A stretch of 64,000 nt of DNA from contig JAFRER010000014.1 in assembly GCA_017434755.1 (NCBI GenBank), positions 1-64,000 on the forward strand, read 5' to 3'. Shown in pieces: positions 41,364-50,719 of this stretch. Both the position numbers and the translations under genes were made by a program. The notes under the pieces were generated by a model. That model saw only the letters and a list, made by a program, of their open reading frames with translations. It was not told where the DNA came from and made no database searches. This DNA is from Oscillospiraceae bacterium (GTDB lineage: Bacteria; Bacillota; Clostridia; Oscillospirales; Oscillospiraceae). Positions within the stretch are counted from its first letter, which is position 1; every line of letters begins with the position of its first letter.

Positions 41364-42325
41364 AAAAGAAGCTTATCGTGATACTCGTTCTGCTGTTTGC
41401 TGCGGTGCTGGCTACAATCTTTTCCTTTCTCCTGGTTTTCGGGCCGAGTTTCGGGATCTGGCTGCGAAGACCGAGCCCGCAGGATTACGGAGAACGTGCG
41501 CTCGCATTCATGGAAAACGGGTATTACACTTCTTCGGAGTCATGGAAAGAGGCAAGAGCCGCGGCACGGGATGCGCTGAAAGAGGCACAGAGCTATGAGG
41601 ATACATGGCCTGTTCTCCGGGAAGCACTCTCTGCAGCGGGAGGAAAGCACTCCAGACTGATAACGGTATCGGACGCTGATACGGGAGGGGAAGAAAAGGC
41701 GGAGCTGCCGAGAGTCAGCACAGACGGAATGGAACGCGGCATCATTACCCTTGTGATCCCGGAGTTTACGGAGGATGCGGAGCAGGCGCAGGAATACGCA
41801 CAGATCGTGATATCCTGGCTGCATGATCATCAGGATGCTGCCGGTGTGATCATCGATCTGCGAGGCAACCGCGGCGGCGATATGGCGCCCATGATCGCAG
41901 CGCTTTCCCCGCTGCTGCCGGACGGAGAAGTGCTCGGGACGGTGTTTGCCAACGGCATGCAGAAAACAATGACGCTGACGGACGGTTCTTTCACCGGAGG
42001 AAGCGGAATCAGTGTGGAAAGTTTCAAAATGCCGGAAACGATCCCGATCGCCATTCTGACAGACGAGTGGACGGCAAGTTCCGGAGAGGCTGTGCTTCTT
42101 GCGTTCCGTGGACTGGAGAACGTGCGCACTTTCGGTGTTCCGACTGCGGGTTATGCCAGCACGAATACCGTGTTCAGATTATATGACGGCACACAGATCG
42201 TCCTGACCGTCGGCGCAGATACTGTGCCGCGCACAGGAGAGATCTTCTGCGACGAACCGATTGAGCCGGACATTCTGACAGACACTCCTGAGCGGGATGC
42301 TGCCGAATGGATCCGGAACCGATAA
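41360..42325 (+). CDS. S41 protease, nisin-resistance-protein (NSR)-like
   Basis: 321 residues from the ATG at 41360, overlapping the tetR stop by ATGA. It has an N-terminal membrane anchor (about 4-28). The features match the lantibiotic-cleaving NSR protein of streptococci closely: PSPQDYGERAL, AAGGKHS (catalytic His near 97), IIDLRGNRGGDMAPMIAALSPLLPDG, TASSGEAVLLAFRGL (catalytic Ser 240 or 241), and AGYASTNTVFRLYDGTQI. NSR (about 320 residues) removes the C terminus of nisin outside the membrane. Target peptide here is unknown. The ABC transporter that follows suggests a two-part defence. Confidence 0.88.
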   Translation: MKKKLIVILVLLFAAVLATIFSFLLVFGPSFGIWLRRPSPQDYGERALAFMENGYYTSSESWKEARAAARDALKEAQSYEDTWPVLREALSAAGGKHSRLITVSDADTGGEEKAELPRVSTDGMERGIITLVIPEFTEDAEQAQEYAQIVISWLHDHQDAAGVIIDLRGNRGGDMAPMIAALSPLLPDGEVLGTVFANGMQKTMTLTDGSFTGGSGISVESFKMPETIPIAILTDEWTASSGEAVLLAFRGLENVRTFGVPTAGYASTNTVFRLYDGTQIVLTVGADTVPRTGEIFCDEPIEPDILTDTPERDAAEWIRNR

Positions 42326-42346
42326 TTTGCAAAGGAGAAAGACATT

Positions 42347-43054
42347 ATGCTGATTATTGAGCATCTTACGAAAACATACGGGGAGAAGAAGGCGGTGGAC
42401 GATCTGTCCCTCCATATCCGTCCCGGAGAGATCTTCGGCTTCATAGGCCATAACGGCGCCGGCAAGAGCACCACGCTCAAGAGTGCCGTAGGTATCCTGC
42501 AGTTCGATGAGGGAAAGATCACCGTCTGCGGAAAGGATATCCGGGAAGAGCCCGTTGCCTGCAAAAGGGATCTGGCTTATATACCGGACAATCCGGACAT
42601 GTATGAATTCATGAGCGGGATAAAATACCTCAACTTTGTAGCGGATATCTTCGGCATCCCTGCCTCCGCGCGTCAGGAGAAAATCAGAAAATACGCCGAT
42701 ATCTTCGAGCTGACGGGTGATCTGGCGCAGCCGATCTCCGCCTATTCCCATGGTATGAAACAGAAGCTGGCCGTGATCTCGGCCTGGATCCACGACCCGA
42801 AGCTGATCATAATGGATGAGCCTTTCGTCGGCCTCGATCCGAAAGCTTCCCATCTTCTCAAGGAGATGATGCGCGAGCACTGCGACAGGGGAGGCGCCAT
42901 CTTCTTCTCCACCCACGTGCTGGAGGTGGCCGAAAAGCTCTGCGACAAGGTGGCCATCATCAAGCAGGGCAGGCTCATCCGGGAAGGTACGATGGAAGAG
43001 GTGAAGGGCGATGACAGCCTCGAAGAGGTGTTCCTGGAATTGGAGGCGGAATAA
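42347..43054 (+). CDS. ABC transporter ATP-binding protein
   Basis: 235 residues. Walker A GHNGAGKST, signature region AYSHGMKQKL (SHGMKQ in place of LSGGQ), Walker B KLIIMDEPFVGLD and switch His in STHVLE. Typical of exporter ATPases pairing with ABC-2-type permeases. RBS AAAGGAG. The permease gene follows 1 base after the stop. Likely function: export or immunity together with the NSR-like protease. Confidence 0.93.
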   Translation: MLIIEHLTKTYGEKKAVDDLSLHIRPGEIFGFIGHNGAGKSTTLKSAVGILQFDEGKITVCGKDIREEPVACKRDLAYIPDNPDMYEFMSGIKYLNFVADIFGIPASARQEKIRKYADIFELTGDLAQPISAYSHGMKQKLAVISAWIHDPKLIIMDEPFVGLDPKASHLLKEMMREHCDRGGAIFFSTHVLEVAEKLCDKVAIIKQGRLIREGTMEEVKGDDSLEEVFLELEAE

Positions 43055-43055
43055 A

Positions 43056-44654
43056 ATGCTCAAGGTACTTCTGAAAAAGCAGATCGCCGAGGTCTTCCGG
43101 AGCTACTTCTACGATGCAAAGAAGAACAGGATGCGCTCCAAGGGAGCGATAGCCGCCTGGATCATCTTCTTTGTCGTGATCATGGTAGGCGTGCTCGGCG
43201 GCATGTTCACCGTCCTCTCCCTTTCGCTCTGCGGCGCTCTGCTTCAGGCGGGCATGGGATGGCTGTATTTTCTGCTGATGGGCATGATCGCCATAGTGCT
43301 CGGAGCGTTCGGAAGCGTGTTCAGCACCTATTCCGGCCTGTATCTGGCAAAGGACAATGACCTGCTCCTGTCCATGCCGATCCCCGTGAAGACGGTCATA
43401 GCCTCACGTATCATAAATGTCTATCTCATGGGAGCCATGTATGCCGCCACGGTGCTGCTCCCGACGATCATCGTTTATTGGATCGTGGGCGGACTGTCTG
43501 CGGCAAAAGTGATATGCGGACTGCTGTTCATGCTGATGATAACGGTCATCGTGCTCCTGCTGTCCTGCATACTCGGCTGGGTGGTGGCTAAGATCAGTCT
43601 GAAGCTGAAAAACAAGAGCTTCATCACGGTACTGATCTCGCTCGTGTTCATAGGCACATACTATTTCTTCTACTTCAAGGCGACCGACTTTGTCAGAGAC
43701 ATCGTGCAGAACGCGGAGACCTACGGAAACAGGATCAAGGGTGCGGCTTACGGGCTCTATCTCTTCGGGCGCATGGGCGAGGGAAGCTGGGCCGCGGCGG
43801 GCATATGCGCAGCCGTGACCGCAGTCGTCTCCATGCTTGTGTGGCGCGTCCTGTCCCGCAGTTTCCTGAAGATCGCCACCTCGAACGGAGCGGCGGAAAA
43901 GCGGCGTTATGTGGAAAAGCAGGCGAAGGAAAGAACTGTCTTCGGGGCGATTCTGGCCAAGGAATTCGGCCGCTTTACGGCGAGCGCGAACTATATGCTC
44001 AACTGCGGTCTGGGCATCCTGCTCCTTCCGGCCTCGGGCGTGCTCCTGCTCATAAAGGGCAGAGAAGTATGCGAGACGGTGGAGAGCGTGTTTTCCAGTC
44101 GCCCGGGCTGCGCGTCGGTGCTGCTGTGCACCATGCTCTGCCTGATGGCGTGCATGAACGATATGGCGGCGCCCTCGGTATCGCTGGAGGGAAAGAGCAT
44201 CTGGATCCCGCAGTCCCTGCCCGTTGAACCCAAAACAGTCCTCCGGGCGAAGACAGCCATGCAGCTCATCCTCACGGAGATCCCCGTGCTCATAGCTGCC
44301 GTCTGTGCGGCCATAGCGCTTCCGGGAACTGCCAGACTGAAGATCATGCTCGTCATCACCGCTCTTGTCACTGCTGCCTTTATGGCCATGTTCGACATCA
44401 CCATAGGCCTTGCCATGCCCATATTGAACTGGACGAATGAAACTGCGCCGATCAAGCAGGGCGGAGCCGTAACGCTCGCGCTGCTGGGCGGATGGGGGAT
44501 CATCGTGATCCCGGGGATCCTGTATCTGCTCATAGGATGGAGAATTGGCGCAGTGACATATATGATCATCTGGTCAGCCGTTATGGCGGTGATCTCGCTT
44601 CTTTTGCTGCGCAGGCTGGATACAAAGGGCGCAGCTTCTTTCAGAATGCTGTAA
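43056..44654 (+). CDS. ABC transporter permease
   Basis: 532 residues from the ATG at 43056 behind TTGGAGG. About 12 hydrophobic segments in two groups are separated by a cytoplasmic stretch around 275-310 (KRRYVEKQAKERTVFGAIL). It resembles the large ABC-2 permeases found with BcrA-like ATPases in Firmicutes rather than the FtsX-type permease (NsrP/BceB) usually found with streptococcal NSR. Substrate unknown. Confidence 0.85.
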   Translation: MLKVLLKKQIAEVFRSYFYDAKKNRMRSKGAIAAWIIFFVVIMVGVLGGMFTVLSLSLCGALLQAGMGWLYFLLMGMIAIVLGAFGSVFSTYSGLYLAKDNDLLLSMPIPVKTVIASRIINVYLMGAMYAATVLLPTIIVYWIVGGLSAAKVICGLLFMLMITVIVLLLSCILGWVVAKISLKLKNKSFITVLISLVFIGTYYFFYFKATDFVRDIVQNAETYGNRIKGAAYGLYLFGRMGEGSWAAAGICAAVTAVVSMLVWRVLSRSFLKIATSNGAAEKRRYVEKQAKERTVFGAILAKEFGRFTASANYMLNCGLGILLLPASGVLLLIKGREVCETVESVFSSRPGCASVLLCTMLCLMACMNDMAAPSVSLEGKSIWIPQSLPVEPKTVLRAKTAMQLILTEIPVLIAAVCAAIALPGTARLKIMLVITALVTAAFMAMFDITIGLAMPILNWTNETAPIKQGGAVTLALLGGWGIIVIPGILYLLIGWRIGAVTYMIIWSAVMAVISLLLLRRLDTKGAASFRML

Positions 44655-44736
44655 AGCAGGAGATCCGCGGAGAATTCTATTCGGGATAATTGAAGAAAAC
44701 TGCAGCGAGAGATCCGCTCTTGCAAAAGGATCGGAA

Positions 44737-45432
44737 ATGTGTACGAGTTTTGCTGTAAATAAAAAGAAAACCATTATCGGATGGAATCTTGACATCCTGG
44801 ATACGGAATACAGAATAAAAACATCGGACAGCGGCGTGTTTATAGAGATCAACGACGAGACGGAAGGATGGATGCCCCTGTTCGGAGCAAACGCCAGAGG
44901 GGACTTCGTCGGGATGCCGACATGCTGGCCTTCCGATGCCCGCAGCGATCCTGCGGGGGACGGAGAGAACATCATCCTGCTGGATATCGATCTGCTCCTT
45001 CAGAAAAAAAGCCTGCAGGAGATCCGGGAACTTGTCGTAAAGCGGCCGGTGTTCAGCGTTCCCGGCCTTACGTTCATGGGCGCTCTGTCCGATGCGGAAG
45101 GAAACGTGCTGCACATCGTTCCCGGCCAGGGAAGCCTTTACTACGAAAGACCGCCGTATAAGATCCTTACCAATTTCTCGCCCTTCAAGCAGGACTCCGA
45201 AAAGCATCCGTGGATGGGATGGGACAGGTTTCAGAAAGCGGACAGCATGTTGAAAAACGCAGCGGATGATTTTGACGTGAGCGACTGCTTTGCGGTTCTG
45301 CGGGCGGTATCGCAGAAGATCTGTCCGACCGTCGTCTCCATGGCGTTCGATGTGCGGGAAAAAACGGTATACTGGTGTGAAAACAGAAAGTGGGAAGAGG
45401 TCCACAGTTATAAGATAGTCCGACAGGCATAA
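44737..45432 (+). CDS. Short Ntn-hydrolase, choloylglycine-hydrolase-like
   Basis: 231 residues starting MCTSFAV. After Met removal Cys2 would be the N-terminal nucleophile as in penicillin V acylases, bile salt hydrolases and related linear amidases. GWNLDI and FGANARGDFVGMPTC fit the early beta strands. It is about 90 residues shorter than the usual 320, so part of the substrate loops is missing, or it belongs to a compact branch. Substrate may be an N-acyl amino acid or bile salt; not decidable here. Confidence 0.7.
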   Translation: MCTSFAVNKKKTIIGWNLDILDTEYRIKTSDSGVFIEINDETEGWMPLFGANARGDFVGMPTCWPSDARSDPAGDGENIILLDIDLLLQKKSLQEIRELVVKRPVFSVPGLTFMGALSDAEGNVLHIVPGQGSLYYERPPYKILTNFSPFKQDSEKHPWMGWDRFQKADSMLKNAADDFDVSDCFAVLRAVSQKICPTVVSMAFDVREKTVYWCENRKWEEVHSYKIVRQA

Positions 45433-45489
45433 CGATACAGGTACGGAAAGACTTGAGAACCAGATGATCCTGCAGGGAGGCTGTTCAAT

Positions 45490-46122
45490 ATGGCGTTTGA
45501 TTTCAAAAAGGAATACAAAGAATTCTACATTCCAAAAAACAAACCCGGGATCGTAACAGTCCCGAGCATGAATTACATCGCCGTCCGCGGGCAGGGCGAT
45601 CCCAATTCGGAAGGCGGAGAGTACAAGCAGTCGATCGGGCTGCTGTACGGCATTGCCTTTACCATCAAAATGAGCAGAATGGGCGATCATCAGATAGACG
45701 GTTACTTCGATTACGTCGTGCCCCCGCTGGAGGGCTTCTGGTGGCAGGACGGCGTCACAGGGATCGATTATTCGCATAAAGAGAACTTCCGATGGATCTC
45801 CGTAATCCGCCTGCCGGATTTTGTGACCGCAGAGGACTTCAAGTGGGCTGTCGGGGAAGCGGAGCGGAAAAAGAAGGCGGATTTCTCAAAAGCGGAATTT
45901 CTGCGCTATGAGGAGGGCCTGTGCGTCCAGTGCATGCATTTCGGGCCGTATGACGATGAGCCCGCGACAGTATCTTTGATGCATGAATATATGGAACGGC
46001 AGGGATATGTCCTGGATATAACGGATGAGCGGCTGCACCACGAGATCTATCTGAGCGACGCAAGAAAGGTCGCTCCGGAGAAGCTGAAAACAGTGATACG
46101 CCATCCGATCAGAAGGGGATAA
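45490..46122 (+). CDS. GyrI-like small-molecule-binding protein
   Basis: 210 residues, RBS GGGAGG. Starts FDFKKEYKEFYIPKNKPGIVTVPSMNYIAVRGQGDP, and ends with HFGPYDDEPATVSLMHEYMERQGY and HHEIYLSDARKVAPEKLKTVIRHPI, the pattern of stand-alone GyrI-like (SOUL/BmrR-type) proteins. Such domains bind or hydrolyse small toxic molecules. It is in the long plus-strand accessory run. Confidence 0.85.
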   Translation: MAFDFKKEYKEFYIPKNKPGIVTVPSMNYIAVRGQGDPNSEGGEYKQSIGLLYGIAFTIKMSRMGDHQIDGYFDYVVPPLEGFWWQDGVTGIDYSHKENFRWISVIRLPDFVTAEDFKWAVGEAERKKKADFSKAEFLRYEEGLCVQCMHFGPYDDEPATVSLMHEYMERQGYVLDITDERLHHEIYLSDARKVAPEKLKTVIRHPIRRG

Positions 46123-46125
46123 ACT

Positions 46126-46629
46126 GTGGCAACAGCGGCAAACGTCATAACATGCTCCAGAATTCCGGCAGGCATCGCACTGCTGTTTTTCCCGCCGTTC
46201 TCCGTGCCCTTTTATGTGCTGTATCTGGCAGCAGGAATCTCGGATATGATCGACGGAGCGGTAGCAAGGGCGACTGATACCGTCAGTGAATCCGGAGCAA
46301 GACTGGATACGATTGCGGATCTTGTGCTTGTGGCAGTCTGCCTGATCAAACTGCTGCCGGTCTTGCAAATTCCCAGTTGGATCTGGGGATGGACCGGCAT
46401 GATCGCCTTGATCCGAATCACAAACTATGTATCCGGATATGTTGTGCATAAGAGATTTGTTGCACTTCATACTTTTATGAACAAGGTGACAGGCGTGCTG
46501 CTGTTTCTGCTTCCGCTGACGGTTTCCTTTTTGGATATGAAATACACGGCGGCAGCTGTATGCGCAGTTGCCACTTTTGCCGCGATACAGGAAGGACATT
46601 ATATCAGGACCGCAAGTCGGCAGGAATAA
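46126..46629 (+). CDS. CDP-alcohol phosphatidyltransferase
   Basis: 167 residues, GTG start behind AGAAGGGG. The CDP-OH-P signature is present as DGAVARATDTVSESGARLDTIAD (D-G-x2-A-R-x8-G-x3-D-x3-D). About five membrane helices. It would transfer a phosphatidyl group from CDP-diacylglycerol to an alcohol such as glycerol-phosphate. It is slightly short for PgsA, and probably an accessory copy. Confidence 0.85.
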   Translation: MATAANVITCSRIPAGIALLFFPPFSVPFYVLYLAAGISDMIDGAVARATDTVSESGARLDTIADLVLVAVCLIKLLPVLQIPSWIWGWTGMIALIRITNYVSGYVVHKRFVALHTFMNKVTGVLLFLLPLTVSFLDMKYTAAAVCAVATFAAIQEGHYIRTASRQE

Positions 46630-46646
46630 AACCTGAGGGATATAGA

Positions 46647-47216
46647 ATGACAGGAAAACGGATAAACGAAGAAATACAGCTGATCAGACCGGAAAACAGA
46701 TATGCCAGGCAGGTAATGGAGTTCAAAGAAGAACTGGAACACAACGGCGACGGCTTCGACGGCTGTGCCGGACTTGAGGAGTGTGATTCATTTGAAGAAT
46801 GGATCCGCTTCGAGGAGCGGCTGAAAGCAAAGTACAGAGAGGGCTATGTGCCGTCAGAGGTGTTTCTGGCAGTCCGAAAAAAGGATGACCGCCTTGTCGG
46901 GATCATCGATTACCGCCATCCGCTCTCAGAATTCCTGCTCAGCTTTGGAGGAAACATCGGCTACAGTGTCCGCCCGTCGGAGCGGCAAAAAGGCTATGCC
47001 ACGGAAATGCTCCGGTCACAGCTGGCAATCTGCCGATCCTATGGGGATGATCAGGTCCTGGTGACCTGCGACAGAGACAACACGGCTTCACGGAAAACGA
47101 TCCTTGCCAACGGCGGCGTACTGGAAAACGAAGTTGAAGACACAGCGGGGCTGAGCAAATGCGGCTGGATCCAGCGCTACTGGATCCCGACCGGATACAG
47201 GGAGGAAGCACCATGA
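46647..47216 (+). CDS. GNAT-family N-acetyltransferase
   Basis: 189 residues from the ATG at 46647. Acetyl-CoA site: VRPSERQKGYATEMLRSQL (R-x2-G-x-A), followed by LVTCDRDNTASRKTILANGG. N-terminal part has LIRPENRYARQVMEFKEEL. Substrate unknown. Ends with ATGA overlapping the next acetyltransferase gene. Confidence 0.88.
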   Translation: MTGKRINEEIQLIRPENRYARQVMEFKEELEHNGDGFDGCAGLEECDSFEEWIRFEERLKAKYREGYVPSEVFLAVRKKDDRLVGIIDYRHPLSEFLLSFGGNIGYSVRPSERQKGYATEMLRSQLAICRSYGDDQVLVTCDRDNTASRKTILANGGVLENEVEDTAGLSKCGWIQRYWIPTGYREEAP

Positions 47217-47773
47217 CATTTGAAACGGAGCGCCTTATCCTGCGGCGCTGGGAAGACAGTGACGCGGAGAATCTGTTTGAATACGCAAAGGACCCGGATG
47301 TCGGCCCAATCGCGGGATGGCCCGCCCATCGGAGCATTGAGGAGAGCCGGGATGTGATCCGGAATGTCTTCAACGGCAGGGAGGCTTATGCCATCTGCCT
47401 GAAAGCAGACAGCAAGGCGATCGGTGCGATCGAGCTGAAGCTGAACGGGCACACGGATATGATTGACCGCGAAGACGAGTGCGAACTGGGGTACTGGCTC
47501 GGAAAGCCCTTCTGGGGACAGGGCATCATGCCCGAAGCGGTACAGGAAATACTCCGGCACGCGTTTGAAGATATCGGCATGTCGAAGGTCTGGGTCGGTT
47601 ACTATGAGGGAAATACGAAATCCAGGCGAGTGCAGGAAAAATGCGGATTCCGCTATCAGTGGAAGACGGAAGAAGTGGATGTGCCGCTGATGCATGAAAA
47701 ACGGACGGGGCATGTGAGCAGCATGACAAAAGAAGAATGGCTTGCGGAGAAACAGAGCAGGATGACAGAATGA
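47213..47773 (+). CDS. GNAT-family N-acetyltransferase, RimJ/RimL-like
   Basis: 186 residues from the ATG at 47213, coupled to the previous GNAT. MTFETERLILRRWEDSDAENL is the standard start of the RimJ/RimL group; ELGYWLGKPFWGQGIMPEAVQEI is the acetyl-CoA motif region. Substrate may be a protein N terminus or a small molecule. Overlaps the next gene by ATGA. Confidence 0.9.
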   Translation: MTFETERLILRRWEDSDAENLFEYAKDPDVGPIAGWPAHRSIEESRDVIRNVFNGREAYAICLKADSKAIGAIELKLNGHTDMIDREDECELGYWLGKPFWGQGIMPEAVQEILRHAFEDIGMSKVWVGYYEGNTKSRRVQEKCGFRYQWKTEEVDVPLMHEKRTGHVSSMTKEEWLAEKQSRMTE

Positions 47774-48393
47774 ACGGAGCAGACGTTTATAAAGAACTTG
47801 TCGATCTGACAAAAAACAGAGACAGGTGGGAAGAGAAGATCCCGTATGTCGCAAATCTCCTTTCCAGTGAACCGGTCGGAATAAAAGCCAAGGCCCTCTG
47901 GCTGCTCGGTGAGATGGGACTCAGATACCCGGCGTCGATCTGGGCGCACGTTCCCGCTATGGCGGTCTTTCTTGACGATGCGATGTCTCTTTTGCGCGAA
48001 CGCGCGGTCAACGCGCTCGGCAGGATCGGGCGAGGCTGTTATCGATCGATCGAACCGTACTGGAAAGGGCTGTTTCGTTTTGCGGCTGATGAAGATGCGA
48101 ACGTGAGGCTCAGTTTCATCTGGGCTTCGGAAAATATTGCGACGAATACACCGGACGTGTATGCGGATTTCATGGAAGTATTTGCCTGGCTTCTTCATGA
48201 CGGCGATGACAGAGTGCGGATGGAGGCACCGGAAATGTTCCGTGTTCTCGGTAAACGCAGACCGGAGTTTGTCAGACCTTACATAGAACAATTGCGAAGC
48301 ATTTCAGAGACTGACGGCAACCGGGTCGTCAGGATCCACTGCCTGGGAGCGATCAAAGCGGCGGCCGGGGATCCGGAAGAGGCGGAACGATAA
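47770..48393 (+). CDS. HEAT-repeat protein
   Basis: 207 residues from the ATG at 47770 in an ATGA overlap. All-helical with HEAT-like pairs: GIKAKALWLLGEMGLRYP, LRERAVNALGRIGRG, VRLSFIWASENIATNTP, VRMEAPEMFRVLGKRRP. No catalytic motif. Such proteins act as scaffolds or, in the AlkC/AlkD group, on DNA, but it does not look like the AlkD homologue at 54605. A terminator follows. Confidence 0.78.
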   Translation: MNGADVYKELVDLTKNRDRWEEKIPYVANLLSSEPVGIKAKALWLLGEMGLRYPASIWAHVPAMAVFLDDAMSLLRERAVNALGRIGRGCYRSIEPYWKGLFRFAADEDANVRLSFIWASENIATNTPDVYADFMEVFAWLLHDGDDRVRMEAPEMFRVLGKRRPEFVRPYIEQLRSISETDGNRVVRIHCLGAIKAAAGDPEEAER

Positions 48394-48401
48394 GAAACAA
48401 T

Positions 48402-48436
48402 AAAAAAGGCTTCAGTTTTCACTGAAGCCTTTTTAA
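48402..48436. terminator. Bidirectional terminator
   Basis: AAAAGGCTTCAGT/ACTGAAGCCTTTT stem with TTTC loop, A6 before and T5 after. It ends the HEAT gene (plus) and the corrinoid methyltransferase gene (minus, stop at 48454). Confidence 0.92.
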
Positions 48437-48453
48437 TGCTTTGTTTGCAGGCA

Positions 48454-50169
48454 TCATGCTTCGCTCAGCAGGCGAACGGCCACTTGCGCGGCGGATGCGG
48501 CGTCATCCGTATAGGCATCCGCGCCGATCTCTCTGCAGAAACTCTCCGTGATGGGGGCTCCACCGACCATGATCTTTACTCTGCCGTGTATGCCTGCTTC
48601 ATCGGCAAGCCTTACCACGCTTCGCATCTCATTCATGGCGGTGGTGAGCAGGGAGGAGCAGGCGATTATGGAACAGTCTTTATCGATCGCTGTCTGAACG
48701 AAATCTTCGGGAGCAACGTCCACACCGAGATCCACGACCTCGAGACCCGCGCCTTCCATCATGATCCGGACAAGGTTCTTTCCTATGTCATGCAGATCTC
48801 CGCGCACGGTTCCGAGGACCACGCGTCCGACTGCTTTCGCACTGCCGGAAGTCAAAAGCGGCTTTAAGATATCCATTGCCGCGTTCATGCATCGGGCTGC
48901 CATAAGCATTTCGGGAACGAATGCCTTTCCGGCGGAAAAATCATCGCCTAGCCGTGACATGCCGGACATGAGCCCCTCATTGATGATCGTTTGAGGATCC
49001 AGCCCTTCGCTCAGAGCCTTCTCGCAAAGCGTCACCACTTTTTTCTTCTGACCCCGGCACATTGCCTCCGTCATGGCGATCAGTGTCTCGCTGCTCTCTG
49101 CGGATGCCGCTTCAGACTGCCCGGACGAGGCGGAACGGTCAAGCTTTCTGCGCGGGATCTCCGGCAGAACTGTCAAGGGCATATGCAGGCCGGCATTATA
49201 CTTTTCTATCTCATCGTCGATAAGCGGATCAACATGGGGATAAACCGTACCCAAAGCGCCATAAGTGATGCAGGGGATATAGTGTCCGCCCGGACAGTAG
49301 CTTCGCAGTGCCTGCTGCACATAGGGACGGATCTCCTCCTCCGTGGAGTCGGGACGGTCTATCGCGGCGCCGATGCCGCCCATGAGGATCATGCGGCCAT
49401 GGAGCTGTTTCTGCAGCGCGGGGATGTCGTTTTCCGGCAGCACGCCCTGCCAGCACTGGATCCCGAGCTCGACCATATCCTCAATGATCGGGACCAGGTA
49501 CGAGTCGGCATGGTGGATGGCAATGCAGCCTCTGGAGCGGATATAGCCGTAAAAACGGCGGTAAGGCTCCTTGTAGAATTCCCGCCACATTTCCGGACTC
49601 ATGAACAGCGCTTCCTTTGCACCCCAGTCATCGTGGGAAAAGATCGCGTCAGGCTGAAGTCCGTCTATGAGCATTTTGACATAGGTCAGCCGGTATTCCG
49701 TGATATAGTCGATCAGCTCGTGCATCTCTTTCGGATGCTCATAGAACCCGGTGAGGGTATCCTCAAAGCCCATGAGAAAATGCGTCTGCTCGAATATGCC
49801 TGTGGCCATGAAACCGCACATCAGTTTCTGGTCACCGCAGACATCCCGCCACATTTTTCTGGTCTCTTCCCAGCCCTCCCCGCAGTTTGACACTATATCC
49901 GGGGCATGGACATAGTCACGCCAGTGCGTCACGTCGGGACAGACCTTGTCCGTCGCCGTGATATGCGGGGTGGCGCCGGGGGCGTCCTTGGGGAAGAGGA
50001 TGGTCGTTCCCCAGCGGTCCTTGCTGGTGGTGCCTTTTACCCTGTTGCTGGTAAGATAGCGCATTACGGGATCACCGAAGGCAAACTGCAGAGCTTCATA
50101 CTGCTTGAGCTGACGGTCGGGCTGACCATCCGGTTTGAGCATCTCGAGAAACAATTCTTTCGGTGTCAT
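48454..50169 (-). CDS. UroD-type corrinoid methyltransferase fused to its corrinoid protein
   Basis: 571 residues. About 1-340 are a uroporphyrinogen-decarboxylase-like methyltransferase (MtaA/MtbA group): IAIHHADSYLVPIIEDM, MGGIGAAIDRPDSTEEEI. After a Ser/Ala-rich linker, about 355-440 form the helical cap and about 445-571 the B12-binding domain with the DxHxxG motif (GDLHDIGKNLV). The protein should carry a methyl group on cobalamin. Normally the two functions are on separate chains. RBS GAAGGAGG. It follows the DUF2284 gene by 4 bases. The methyl donor is unknown. Confidence 0.9.
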   Translation of the reverse strand: MTPKELFLEMLKPDGQPDRQLKQYEALQFAFGDPVMRYLTSNRVKGTTSKDRWGTTILFPKDAPGATPHITATDKVCPDVTHWRDYVHAPDIVSNCGEGWEETRKMWRDVCGDQKLMCGFMATGIFEQTHFLMGFEDTLTGFYEHPKEMHELIDYITEYRLTYVKMLIDGLQPDAIFSHDDWGAKEALFMSPEMWREFYKEPYRRFYGYIRSRGCIAIHHADSYLVPIIEDMVELGIQCWQGVLPENDIPALQKQLHGRMILMGGIGAAIDRPDSTEEEIRPYVQQALRSYCPGGHYIPCITYGALGTVYPHVDPLIDDEIEKYNAGLHMPLTVLPEIPRRKLDRSASSGQSEAASAESSETLIAMTEAMCRGQKKKVVTLCEKALSEGLDPQTIINEGLMSGMSRLGDDFSAGKAFVPEMLMAARCMNAAMDILKPLLTSGSAKAVGRVVLGTVRGDLHDIGKNLVRIMMEGAGLEVVDLGVDVAPEDFVQTAIDKDCSIIACSSLLTTAMNEMRSVVRLADEAGIHGRVKIMVGGAPITESFCREIGADAYTDDAASAAQVAVRLLSEA

Positions 50170-50173
50170 ATCA

Positions 50174-50710
50174 TTACTCCTCCTTCGTAAGGATACAGGC
50201 GCTGTAGGTCAGTGTGAGAGGACCGTAGTAGTACTCCAGGCCGGACTCTTTGCAGACGTCGCTGACCAGAAGTCCGTAGGCCTCCATGGACGACAGCATT
50301 TTGCCGGGGAAGCGGCAGGGTCTGTCGGGATAAGTGCAGCTCCGGCAGATCGTACAGGAACCGGCAGTCAGCGGGAGACTGTCGGGATACAGCAGCCGGG
50401 CCTGACGGGCAAGCGTCAGAAATCTGCTCTTATGGAGTTCCTGCGCACGGTGCATCGTTTCCAAATCGAATTCATCTTCAAGGGAGACCGTGGTCTGCAC
50501 CAGGATCCCGCCGGAGTATACGCTCATCCGCTTTGCGCATTCCTCCAGTGTCCCGCATCCCGGAGGACAGCTCCAGCTGCGGCCGTAGCGCCTGCAGCGG
50601 TCGCTTTCGCACATGGACCGCACCTCGGGCAAAGCGTGCAGTGCGGATATGTTCAGCGGGGCTGCATGCGTAAACCCTATTTCAAGCGCGAGAGTGACCA
50701 GATCCTCCAT
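50174..50710 (-). CDS. DUF2284 metal-binding protein
   Basis: 178 residues with 11 cysteines, among them CRRYGRSWSCPPGCG and CTICRSCTYPDRPCRFP, the family pattern. DUF2284 proteins probably bind an iron-sulfur cluster and often sit beside corrinoid methyltransferases. It is first in the minus-strand operon, divergent from the reactivase gene. A role in electron delivery or corrinoid handling is inference. Confidence 0.88.
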   Translation of the reverse strand: MEDLVTLALEIGFTHAAPLNISALHALPEVRSMCESDRCRRYGRSWSCPPGCGTLEECAKRMSVYSGGILVQTTVSLEDEFDLETMHRAQELHKSRFLTLARQARLLYPDSLPLTAGSCTICRSCTYPDRPCRFPGKMLSSMEAYGLLVSDVCKESGLEYYYGPLTLTYSACILTKEE

Positions 50711-50719
50711 GACCGCTCC

